Assembly: GCF_001949145.1 (NCBI RefSeq)
Contig: NW_019091453.1
Coordinates: forward strand, 674,253-715,217
Length of the DNA: 40,965 nucleotides
DNA from: Acanthaster planci
Taxonomy: Eukaryota > Echinodermata > Asteroidea > Valvatida > Acanthasteridae
Reading direction: 5' to 3'
Part shown: in pieces, positions 11,182 through 23,700 of the stretch
Position numbering within the stretch: position 1 is the first letter of the stretch
Layout of the letters: the number at the start of each line of letters is the position of its first letter
Translations under genes and position numbers: made by a program
Notes under the pieces: model-generated
Told to the model about the DNA's origin: nothing
Databases searched by the model: none
The model's input: the letters and a program-made list of their open reading frames with translations, nothing else

Positions 11182-11769
11182 CTAACCATCCGCGACACTG
11201 CTATTCAACTCGCTGTGACAATTAGACATTGCTGTGTGCTTGCTTTCCGTGCCAACATCGACTGGATGACTGTTATCCCCTTTCAGGCTGATGCCGTTCA
11301 GAGCGTTGTTCAGACTGTCCACTGTGCATGCGCCACTGACTTTGACTTTACTGTGGCAGGTTGTAGTGCTGTCCCCATTGGTTACGAGCGGACTTGTGGT
11401 CTCCGGCAGCTCCTCGATCGGACTCGCCGGCTTCAATACGGAATCGTCGCTGGTGTCGCTCTGCAGCGAAAGTGAAGAGTTTCTATTGGAGGAACTGCTG
11501 TCGGAGGAGCTGTCGATGGCAGTCTTGTACTCCAACCTCGTTATCGGTGCGGGGCTGGTGTCGGGTACCTCTGCTACTTTGTCTGCCTCCTCCAATTCCA
11601 GCTCTTCCTGGTAGCTGGTAGCATCCTCGGCCAGCTCCTCCGTGTCCTTGCGGCGGGTCTTGATGTAGGCCATGGCATTGTGCAGGATGCGTTTCTCCAA
11701 CAAACGCAGCTGGATGCAGAGCTTGGCATTGGCCGACACGTCCGTCCGGGAGAGTTGATCCACATCCTC
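11182..11769 (-). CDS. SETD3: SETD3 terminal exon, helical end of catalytic region and Ser-rich tail
   Basis: Acceptor GGATGTCTCAG, stop TAG at 11184-11182. It begins EDVDQLSRTDVSANAKLCIQ and LRLLEKRIL, aligned to human RAKMAIKLRLGEKEIL. An acidic segment (QEELELEEADK) and a Ser-rich stretch (SSSDSSSSN) follow. The tail is poorly conserved in the family and probably disordered. Position 11182 is taken as the end because the stop is in frame with all upstream exons. Confidence 0.93.
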   Translation of the reverse strand, partial: EDVDQLSRTDVSANAKLCIQLRLLEKRILHNAMAYIKTRRKDTEELAEDATSYQEELELEEADKVAEVPDTSPAPITRLEYKTAIDSSSDSSSSNRNSSLSLQSDTSDDSVLKPASPIEELPETTSPLVTNGDSTTTCHSKVKVSGACTVDSLNNALNGISLKGDNSHPVDVGTESKHTAMSNCHSELNSSVADG

Positions 11770-14700
11770 CTGAGACATCCAAATAAAATAGGTTGTTATC
11801 GAATGTTTGCTTATCTTTGGTATACATTTAGGAAACAGGAAAAACTGGTGGACTTTTACAGTGCTTCCCAACTTGTCATGGCAAGAGAAGTTAAAAAAAA
11901 ACAGGAAATCAGATGACTCAAGAATAAGTTGCAGGCCTGTAAACTGCATAATTCAAAGCATACTATGCATCCGGACTTAAAAGTGCAACACTTCTGTGCA
12001 ATTTTTATCTCTGACAATTTTGGGTAATTGGTAGTTTGCATCTGAACACTCTATGCAAAGAGTCCCCCAAGAAGGCCTAGGGGGTAATGGTATTACATGC
12101 TGAATGACACTGGGTCCTTGAATGTGTTTAGGTTGAAGGAAATAAATTCCTGACTAGGGTAGTAGGTTGTCTTCCTGCTTAGTGTTGGCTTTCATCTACA
12201 AACTGCCTTTTCTATTCAAAAGAGAGTAAAACTGTTCCGGATATTTAAATATTTAATTTAAAAATTACGCTTTTTAAAACCTTTGTCAAAATAGCAGTTT
12301 GAATTCCTCTCTGGGAGAATTATCCAGAGTTCCCCATGGAAAGAGGAGAGATATACATCATTCATTGATATCAAAAGAAACCAACTCATTTAAAGGAGTG
12401 TGACACTCTAGTTTTTCATCCTAAAATTAACTTTGCTAAAAGACAAGAAAAAAAGTCAGACTTTGTCAAATGATCCATGTGCCTGATTGGAACAAGCAAA
12501 AGAGTACATGGTAACCGTAATCTCCAACTGTTTGGATTTACCACTTGCAGACAGTATTATTTTGGCTAAAAATTCCAACTTTCGATAAAGGCAAGATTCA
12601 GCCGCCAACGTTTGATAAAAAGCTTAACACAACAAATACTGACTTGTTGGAGTCTATTTATCCCAACCTCATATTTTGAAACACCCTGAGTGGTTGCAAT
12701 GCAGTAAGTTTGCTACAGCAAGCTGTGTCAAGCAGTCAAGTTAACACACAGTCTATTTCACAGACTTCTAGGACTTGGTGTGAGTGTACAAAACTGGTGG
12801 TGGCTCAGGGGATGTTTGGACTTTAACCTGTCAGCTCTCCCTGTGAATACAGACTATCCGATCATGTTTACATGTTCTCCTGCAGAACAGGTTAATGGCC
12901 ATTAATTGAATGTGTGGATGATTTGTCACTGTCGAGAGCAGCCCATGGCCTTTGCTTCTTATCTGGGTAGCAGTAAAATTTTGGCTTGTCATGATAACCA
13001 AAACGTGCCCAAGAACACACACACACTGCTCACCTCAACTGTGGTCTTGTACTGTTTCAACAGCAAGGACAGTCTCGTCTCGAGAAAGGTCCAGACTCTC
13101 AGCTCATTGGCTTTGCTGACCAGGCAATTGGGACGGATCAGACGGCCAAGGGATTCTGTCTTGTTCTTGTCAAACATGCGAATCACTAACTCTTCTGCAG
13201 TTCAGTTCCAAGGATTGCCAAGGGATGGGACATCATAAATGCAACAAATATTTGTCTTTCGTTTGAATGGCAAAATGAAAACTGGTCAGTATCAGAATTA
13301 CTTGACTGCGGCTTTGCCACTACCCATAGAGTCAATTTCAAGCCGCAGCCGAGTCATTTAGACATGGCCTGTTTTGAACAAGATATGAGCTCTTTATAAT
13401 AGCAAGTTATGGGAAGAACAAAGGCGAGTCAGTCAACCACAATGCTAGTTTGGGAAACCTCATGTTTTTTTGTAGGCGATACTGGAAATGAACCATGAGG
13501 AAGCTGTCTGTTATTTATTCACGATTTATTCATGCGTTAACCCCTTCACTCCGGAGCCATCGACAGACGCAGCTTTGTGTAAAGATTTAACCACACATAC
13601 ATTCTATTCATCATGCAGCTGCGGTTTCAATGTGGGCCTGCTGCTGGACAGGGCTTTGCATACTGGGCATACCGCAGTCCAGCAGTCGCGGTCAAAAGAA
13701 TCCCGACGTTAAGGGGTTAATTAAGCAAAAGGAGGTAAAACTTTTATTTTAATAACAGAAACCAAACAAATTGTGGGTAAAAAAACAAAGCACTGCTGAA
13801 ACTTTTTCAATGAAAAATGTACGTTAAGGAAAAAAGTTTGACTTCAAATTAATACTGGCGATATTTGGACATTTCTGAATATGCTGGTGATTCCAACAGG
13901 GCATCCACTATCTACTGTGAATAATGTGGTATTGTCCATTGCTTACTAAGACCTACCCTCGTCCATAGAGAAGACTCTAAGGAATGCAATCAACTCAGGA
14001 CTGATGGGATTATCACCACCTTCCACTGCCAAGTTGATAGTTGAACTAGAATTAAAGGAAAATATTTTTAAGCAATTACCGTTACCCCTGATCATCACGC
14101 CACTAAACGTTTCTGGAGCAGCATCAGCTCTCTGGGATGTGTACGAGAAGTCAGGTAGCTTTAGACGGGACAGTGCATTTTTTAAAGATTGAACCATTTG
14201 TCTCTTCTCTGTGGTGTCTCTTTATTTGTGGGTGGCGATCAAGAAATGGCGTAAAATGTCTGGCACAAGCACACACAGTGATTGTTCAATTGAATAACTT
14301 GGTAGTGTATTAAGATAAAATTCTAAAGACTGAGTAAAAATTCCTCTTTTGAAAACTGATCTACTGCTGATAGAGGCCTTTCAAAAGGAGGATTATATGG
14401 GGCAATCAGATGGAGAGGGGAGATCTTACTCTGCCGATCCCATCATGGCAAGGAGCTGGCTCTTCATGGCATAGAGGCGGTCATTCTTACTGATGCCCAG
14501 CTGAATGCTAACACTGTCGCACTCACTCTCCGGGTACACAAAGCCGCTGTAGAGCAGCAGGTGCGAGTTGGAGCGCAGGCCATAGAAGATACAGACCTGC
14601 TCGCCTACGGCGATGTCGTGAAGGGCCAAACCGTCGCAGCTGTCTCGCTGCAAATTGAAGCTGGTGGTTATCTGTTAAAATAAGCCATACATTGCAAATG

Positions 14701-17700
14701 GGGGGTCAACTTCAGAATAATTCCCCTGTTGTGTGAACCAGGGTTCAACCTTAACGCTGGTCCGCTAGCCAAATTCAAGTAAAAACTGCAGCGGTCTAGC
14801 CAAAGCCTTTATCTGGAAAGTCAAGCCTTCTAGTAAAACATTATTCTGAAATAAGCAGCGAAACAGTTGATCATGATGCATGCCCTCTAGCTGCTGCTGG
14901 TTTTTAAACCAAATAGAATAGGAACTTTTGCAACCAAGACTAGTTCGGCCCCTGACATCAGCCCAGCAGGAGTAATGCTGAAGTCTATGAATGCAGCGGC
15001 AGTAAATCGTCTGAAACTTCTGTTCCGCAACGCCCATGTGGTCAGTCACACTTAACTGTGGGCCATTTTCTGTACTACCGCATATGGCCGGTCTTTCGAC
15101 AACGCCCGCTATGACTTGACGTTGGTTTGGCGTACAAGATCTAAATCAGCATGTGCTTTCATGCATTGCATTGCAAAGGTACATGTAAGTTCATGAATAT
15201 GCATCCCCGCATATGATGTGCTGTGTGTGTACGGTGTGTGTATGCATTACATGTGCTATGAATATGCAATACTGGTTTTTCTGATTGGTCATTGGTAGTT
15301 GTGACACCAGTGATGTCGCAGTTGTGATTTGGGGTTTGGTTTGCGTGCTACAGGTACTGGACACAGTCGGGAATGAACATGTACAATAATACATGCATGT
15401 ACATGTACACTGTATGTACATTTTGCCTGGCGTACATGTGCATGTACATGTACTGTGCATGGACATAAATTGTTCATAATGATAGGGAATTTTTTTTCTG
15501 TCTCTTGGATTGTGAACAAAACAAACCATTTCAGCAGGTAACCACTTTGTCTGTGTGTTTAATTTGCTTGAGTACAGTTATAGGCCTAATCATGAATATT
15601 CCCATGGCCATTTATGATTACTCATCAACAAGTAAACAACAGTCAGTGCCGAATGCACACTGTTATGCATGATGTTGGAGCAAAAAACACTACTGCCAAA
15701 ATGAATGTTGAAATATGGGGGAAGACGCGGACTAGTGAAAATGCTGGTGGACTAGTAATAACCCATCACTGATGGTCCGGCTGGCAAGTGAAAAAAAAGT
15801 TAAACCATGTGAACTCTTCTGGCCGCCATCTATATTTCAATATACATGTATGATCTTAAAGTTTGAGTCATTATGTAACTGAAGTGGGCTAAAATGATCC
15901 TGTTATTTCCTCAGGTCAAGTGAATAATTGTTCTAATGACTGGGTACCATGCAAGCTTACAGTTTGAACTGTATCTGTCATTCATTACTGCTACAGTATG
16001 GGTCAATGTACAGCACTAGCCCTGGCTGTGTAACAGAGCAGTGACTACAGGTATCATGCAGATGTTAAGGTTACTGGGGGGATGGCGAAGAGCAATGCTG
16101 ATGAAAGCTTACATTCATTTGTAATACATGGAGGGAAAATATTTAAAATGAGCCAATTACATGAATGGCTAGTCCCTGGAACACCCTTAAGTGACCAACT
16201 ATTTTTTGCTAATATTTAAATCCTGAAAGACAGCAGGAAAGGCCATTGTCTTGATATCCCTTGTCCTTGTCTTGATGCCCATTAATATAATCCCATAGAC
16301 AAGTTGACAACTGCCCTTTGCAACAGAGAAATCGCCTCGCCCCTTCAAGAGTGAAATTCCTGCCCTGAGACAGTGTACGCACGTACGTTTCCCTCAACTT
16401 CATCAAATCAACCTAGCTACATCAACATCCATCGTAAGACTTCAAGGAATTTTGTGAGCAGCTCGTTCTTGTGAGACTAATCGAAGGGGATTCCATGATT
16501 GTTTGTGGAACCATACACATCCCTCAAGGCGCAAATGCCTTTTTTTGGCAACTCTGATGATGACGTGTCTCTCAATGGAAAGAGTAAGCGCTGTCCAAAC
16601 CAAGATAAAGACCAGTCTCATAATGCCTACAAGGTGAACCGGTGGTCAATGTTTGCAGAAAGTATCACCCTTGGTTGGGTCAGATACTACTTCAAAATGT
16701 ACACTTGCAACTTAACTTTTAAAAAGGGTAACACTTTTATTTGTTTTTTCGTAGTTGTTTGTTTTTTGGTGTTTTCATAGCTACATAATATTTGTTCTTC
16801 TTTTGTGATTAAATCTTTGCTTTTATACCGAGGGCCTGCCGTAGTTTTACCAGAGGTCGGAGGGCAAAACTATAAATGAGACGTAGAAAGAGCAGATTCC
16901 ATACTAGACAGAACTCACCACTCCATTGGTATGATTGCACATATCCCAGAGTGGGATGAGCACGGTGACGAGACGGGAACCATCCCCAGATGGGATCTGA
17001 TTATGTCTAGACATCACTGCTGATACCGCCCACCTGTAAAATCAAAATCAGAGATAACTTCTTGAAATGAAATATATACATAGCGTCGCATCAGTCAGCG
17101 TATGAAAACACCATCATGCAGCACACAATGCCAATTCATCAGTCCTACCTGTATCCATCATAGGTGAAGGATTCTTTCAATGGAAGTTTCGCTGCATCCA
17201 CCTGTGTCTGCAATACAAAGGTGAAAATATGGTATCACTCTATCCCTAGCCACGCAAACCAGTGGTTTTAAGTGCACAGTTACTACGGCGCACCAGCTAC
17301 ACTGAATGAAATTAGAAGTACATTTGTGCAACTTTTTACTGTCTTTGTCATTTGTGAGGTCTCTGCCAGAGCTTCATCAATTCACTTTGTGAAAAACCCC
17401 GATTGTGCAATATTGACAATTTGGGGGGCTGTGCTATATCCAAATGAACACCAATCATATATTATGATTCCAGCTTCACTATAAATTAATGGAAAAAATC
17501 CGCCCGCATAATTGTTACAGATAAGGGATGAATAAAGAAAAAAAAGATAATCACACGGTGACTGATGACAGAGACTTAAATTTGGAGTAGTCCAAACCAA
17601 TTCTGTCTTGGTGTTGGTGGGGCCCAAACAGTAGGCTCATATTACACTCTGAGAACAGCACCACAAAGACGGATTAATTCTTTACAAAAGAAAGGGAATT

Positions 17701-20700
17701 TCCTGGGGTTTTAACTGTCTCACCAACCTGAAAGAGTTTGTAGAAGTAAGCAAACTGCCTGGCGATGTTTTTGCGTTGCTTTAGTGCTTCAGCTGCATGC
17801 GAGGAGGTACAAACAATGGGAAATCCACAACCTTGTTAGTACAAGCTTCTCTCATATACCTATTAAACAAACACACCCTCTCCCATGCACAATATAAACT
17901 GATAAAGGTAATCACAGGGCTGTTGCATGTGGTCATTTCATGCAATTGCATTTTTGGGGAGCCATATTTATTGTGACAGTACTGCTACTGCATCGTCGAG
18001 TCCTTCTGTCGAGTCCGAGTGGAATATATGATGAGGCTGTAGGAATTCTCAGACCAAACTTGATTGAGTACCGAGGCAGTGTTAGCTGGGTTTGGACACA
18101 CAGATGACTAACGCAAAGTAATATTTACAAAATGGCCCAGACTCACTTTGAAAGAACTTGGACATTTCCAGCACACTGTTTATATCTTCTCTTAATCAAA
18201 AACCAAATCATTCAGAACACACTTCTTAGTTTTTCAAACTCTTAGCATACCAAAGTGAATATGCCACATGCACAATTATGCATGTAAAAGGCATTAGCGT
18301 GAGAACCAGCGAATGAACCAATAAACCCCTCCATCATTTCTTTGTACAGCACTTTCTGTTCTAAATGACATCATACTTTGGAACTCTCTTGTACCAACTC
18401 GTATTTGATATTATCAAATACTGTACTGTAAAACTGTATAACGGTACAGGAAAGGTCTTGCCTCAAAAAATTTGTCATGAGAACACTGTCTTTGATGCGA
18501 AACGTTGGGTCGGGGGAAGGGAATTCATCAACACAAGTCCGTTCAAGGTTTGTACCTCAAGATGCCCTATTTCAGTGGGGTAAATAGGCATAAGAAGAAG
18601 CAGTGATAGCTGATTGTCACTGGTCAACAGAAGCACATTTCAAGGGACGTCATTACAATGCTTGTCTAAACCGCGTCATTGCCTCTTCTTGTGGTGAAGT
18701 GTTTTTCAAATTTCAAAGCCAAATTCATCATTTAAAGCTAAAAAGACAAAAACTGTCAATCTCGGTCATCCACATTCTTTGTTAACCCCTTCGCGCTGGG
18801 ACGCGTTAAGACACGCCGTAAAAATTGAGATCCTCAGCCCGCTTTTCAGTTATTATTCTCAGCCCATGCTCGAGCGAACACGGTGAAAGATGGCAGACCC
18901 TGGCTCTTTCATATATGGTAAATGGCCTTTGTCTGTAGCCCAGAAATGAAAAGACCAAATTTGCATCATAATCACCAGCTTCACAATAGTCCCCACTTTG
19001 AAAAGAGGCAACCGGAATGTGGAAACTTGAGTAGAGCCGCATGCCACCGAACAATCAGCCTTTTCACCGTGTAATTCAAAGCGTACAGAGCACACTGGGC
19101 CACAAACCGAGAATTTGCAGTTTGGCAGGTGGCCATGATCACACCATGCATCTTTAATAGCAACAATGCCTTAACAAGATCTCCATTCTGCCCTTGACAG
19201 AGATTTGAACTGAATGAGGCACATACTCATGGGGGAAATAACACAATATACATGAAAAAAATTGTTCAAATAATCAGGGCTAGAGCCTGGTTATCTTCAT
19301 TTCTACTCCTAACGATCCACACAATCCTGCATTTTCTGAGCTATCTTTGTGCAGTTTGTAGAGACACAATAAGTATACTGCCACACGTTGTACTAATGGT
19401 ATGCAAATAATGAATATTTTTTTAGTGCAATGGTCAGAATTGGTTCATTCAGTTACAGATGATTGTTTCATTCCACGAGGTGAGCTGATTGGAAAGGAAT
19501 AATTCATCTGTCACTGTACGAAATTATTCTTACCACTGAACAAATCCTCTTCTGTTAAGGGAACAAATAGGTCCCGTGCGTCTGTCATTTTGCAAACATA
19601 TTTATGTCCAAAGTGCCACGCCACAAGCCATTGGTAGTATCATACAATGTCAGACTGGTTTCCATCCTAAAATTTTCCTCTTTCTTACTGGGAAAGAGAT
19701 ACATGAAATGGGGGTGTGAACCAGTGAACTTAAAATCAAATTCTATTCAATGGGTAACAGAACGAATAATTCCATGACACATGATCAACGATCCACCAAT
19801 CAGATGACAGGGATTTATGCAGGTACAGTATAATATAAAAATATGGCTACATCTGGAACAGAGAAAATGAAGCCAATAAACTGCTGTTGGAGCCAAGTTC
19901 TTCAGAGGTATTCTCAGAAAGAGGAAACGGTCAAATAGCAAAGGGAGTCACTACTCACTGTATGTTGGGGATCCCTGCAGCTGTTGTAACTCCTCAGGAG
20001 TGAAGTACAGTGGCACTTGGTAGGAATTTGGTAGGGTGTCTCATATTGCGTTAAGACTAAGTACCAGAACATGTTTGCTTGAAAGTCAGGTGGGGTGTGC
20101 AGGATAGGGTTACATCCTTCCTAATTATATTTTACATGTATTTCACAAATCAGTATCACAAAAAATTCTTTGTCGCTATTTTTGTTTTATAGTTTTTTTT
20201 TTCTTTTGCTATTGTCAAGGGTGAGGAAAGCCAGAACAACTGGTTGTAAAGCATTGTCTGTTTGATGTTTGAATCTCTTCTTGCTAAAGACACGCCGCTT
20301 TTATTCTTCAATCAACCAAAATACATTGGCAGGACAAAATTACTTTCATGGCATAGCCAAGTCCAGCCACTTATCAACATCTTTGCATGAACAAGAAAAA
20401 CCAACATGTTTATCAAATTATTTGAAAGCTCAAATTTGGAATTTCAATATGCTTCTTAATGTCCAATTTGAGTGCCGAGAAACAGCACTGTATTCCAAAA
20501 AAGCAACTAATTAAAGGTGAAAATTTTCAAACTTGATTTGCCTTAAGAGGATTTGCAGGTGACCTGTCAGCATTTTTTTTCCAATTAGTATAGGTCTGAC
20601 ACTTATCACTGCTGGTGCATGTAACTAAGGTTAATAGAGTTCTTTCTTACATGTGTAACAACAATTTTGCTTAAGGATACTTATGTACGCTTTCCAGTTA

Positions 20701-23700
20701 GAATTTTCTGACTGGCGTTCCATCAACAGAAAGAGGGCAAGAGCAACATGGGCCATGCCTTGCAAGACGCGATCCTTTCGGATAAGAGGACCTGAAAGGA
20801 GAAAGATAAATGAGCTGACCTCATCATGTATGCAGGCGAACTATGGAGGTTGATTCATCCACATAGAGAAAAGGCAAATGGTCTTCATTCATGGCAACGT
20901 CTTTATTTCTTATTTCTCCTGGGTGTTCCATTCAGTAAGATAAACTCACTGATATTTCCATGGATCCCAGTTCACCCAAAACTGCTTAAATACAGGTGAT
21001 CTGATGGAAGAGAAAAATTGGCAGAGTGGATGAGAAACTCTAGTGTGCTCTGTTTACTGCGTTTTTCAGCGACAACACCACTGCTCTTATTCGTTTTCCC
21101 ACAACTGCCACATTTGGATTGTGAAGTATGATTGACAAATTGTGAAGGGGGGGGGGAAACAGTGACTGTCTCTTGGTCATGTGCCTCACTGTCATTTTTC
21201 ACATTCACGGTGCTTTGTCAGCACATCCCGTGAGGATACGGCCTTCCCTTTACCGGTATGTCACGCGCAGGGTTAGCATCCGCATTGGATTTAGCCATTC
21301 TTGTTCCCAGGCTCACTCTCTATCCATCATGTCCACCCTTGATATGCGCTCTCCTCGCACGTACGCTTTGAACCTTTCCTTGGCTATTTGTCGGGGCGGC
21401 GCATGTCTCTGCCAGAGGAGCCTTAATTGAATGTGGCAGGGCATGTGGTTTCTTTTATTGAATTAGTCACAGTATATCCACAAACAACTTCTGCATGCTT
21501 ATGGAACACTCTCATTTTTGCCGGATTTCACCAGAGAGAGCATATTGTTGGTGCAGTTCTGAAAGTTTTCTTGCCCTAACTCAGAGACAGTCAGTTTATG
21601 CTTACTTCATTTCAACAGAAACTGACAAATTAGAGAAAAAAGAAATGTGTGGCATACTGAGAGGGTAATTTTGTGAATCTTTGGTTTGCATAAACCAGAT
21701 TGTTAGAGAAGCTCTGTTAGGATCCGACATGGTTTTTAACAGTCCGAATGAACCAATCTGGAAAACAGGTGAATGTGTGTACATGTCTGTGGGTAATTCC
21801 AGAAAGAATTTTTAAATGGGCCTTTTTTGTTTTGCCCATTTTCAACTGAATTTTGGTTACATGTGTACTGGCATTTCAATCAACTCATTTGTAAATTTGC
21901 ATTTTTAACCATGAACGTTTTTTTCTTATTGGTGTCTATATAAGATGTTTTCTCTGTAATTTGGTTTTTCGTTCTGTTTTTTTTTTTTTTTATAATGTTT
22001 AATTGTTTATAGTTTGTGATGTTTTAAACTTTGTAAATCATGTTCAATTCAGCTGACGCTGCGAGGCATGATTATTAATAAACCAATTTGAATGAATGAA
22101 TGAATGAATGAATATAGTTGAAAACAACAGTTTTTGCTTATATTGGGGTTGCCTCAATTAACGGTGGTACTATTCCACCGAGTATTCTCCCTATCCAACA
22201 GAAACCTGATATAGATGTTATGCAGATCACTGCAGGAAACGCGTCGATTTCATAGAGCTCACTGTTCCATTTGAGATTAACATCGAGGATGCTAACTTTA
22301 GGAAAGAGAATCAATTTGCTAGCCTCTGTCATGAATGGAGTCGGAAGGGATATGTTAAACTGATCTGCATAGAAATTGGCTCTCGAGGACTAAATACTCC
22401 AGACAACAGATAGAGATTCAAAGAAATTATGAAATTGTGCCATGTGGTTGTTAGATGTAAAGACTTTTGCCATCAGATTGTTAGAAGAGCTGTTAGGATC
22501 CTAGGTAGTTTTTAACAGTCGGAATGAACCAATCTGGAAAACAGGTGAATGTGTGTACATGTTTATATGATCATATTTTGCCCTTCCTTCAGCTTCATTT
22601 GGGCACCACCCATCCCAGAAAATGTTTATGAATGATACTGCTGTAACTAATTAAATGTATTTTTTAAAATAAGTTAATTGTTTGTGTTCCTCTAATTTTT
22701 AAAATCTGCTTCATTTCTCTTCGCTCTGCCATGAGTACTTTAATTTATTCATTGTCAACTTGGGACCGTGGTTTTATGTCGCATCTTTATTGCTTTGTAT
22801 GTATTTCGGTAGAGTATTGAATAAGGATGATTAAATAATGATCCAGAAATGTTTATTTCTTCCCCTTTGTAAAAATCCAAACTCACACGTAGAAGTCATA
22901 CATGTAGGTAGCCTCACAGATGTTCCTTAATCTGATGAAGCAAAATGACTTAATATAAAAAATTACAACTCTTTCCTGGTGATATTTTAACATGTATCAT
23001 GGCAACAAATTCACAAGTCAAAAGAAAATGGCACAGGTATCACACAAAAAACTAAAATGCAATTGTCATGCGCGGCAGGATACTGAAAAGCAGAGATGTC
23101 CCTTTAAACCCGTTAAAACAAACTATGTTATGGTTTGTTACCTAGCGGTGAGTCGAGCACGCGATCCTCGCTGAGCATAGCTTTCCTTGGCACTGCCACG
23201 AATGGATCGTGTTCCTGTAGAAAGAGACCCCAATGCAGGAAGGTATCAACCCAACAGCCTGTGGCATTTATCAGCTGGGATGAATCATGACCCACATACA
23301 CCTCACCTCTTGGCAACACACTGTACACAGGGGCCAGTTTCACAGAAGGTTTTCATTAGGTGAAATAGGCCAGGCCACACAGTCTTAAAGGGACACTGGC
23401 CTGAAATGCACAGGTTAATTCATTGGCAGCTTTGAGTGGTATCAGGCACTGTGACACCGACCAACGTGACCAGATCACACACCCACCATTGACAGGCAAA
23501 GACATTAGCGCTACTTATATTTAGGCAGTGGGCAGGCCTTCAAATCTCTATAAACAGCAAAAAATTAGAAAATTGCTGAGCCAGTGCTCAATGCTGAATC
23601 GGCAAGATAACAATTGTGCACCTGACGGGTAGTGACCACTTTATGCCCTTTGATAAGAATTTATGGTTATTTTACATGAAAACATGTCTTACTGTTTAGT

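Noticed and set aside
11215-11621. Three plus-strand ORFs opposite the last SETD3 exon
   Set aside because: Antisense shadows of a long real exon.
15191-15529. 112-codon Cys/Thr-rich ORF
   Set aside because: Made of translated GT and ACATGTAC simple repeats.
14740-15800. Possible 1-kb insertion between GCTGGTCCGCTAGCC and GGTCCGGCTGGCAAG segments
   Set aside because: Ends are only loosely similar and orientation could not be settled; too weak to call.
18470-18520. Second hammerhead motif around GCGAAACGTTGGG
   Set aside because: No CUGANGA core or stem II partner upstream.
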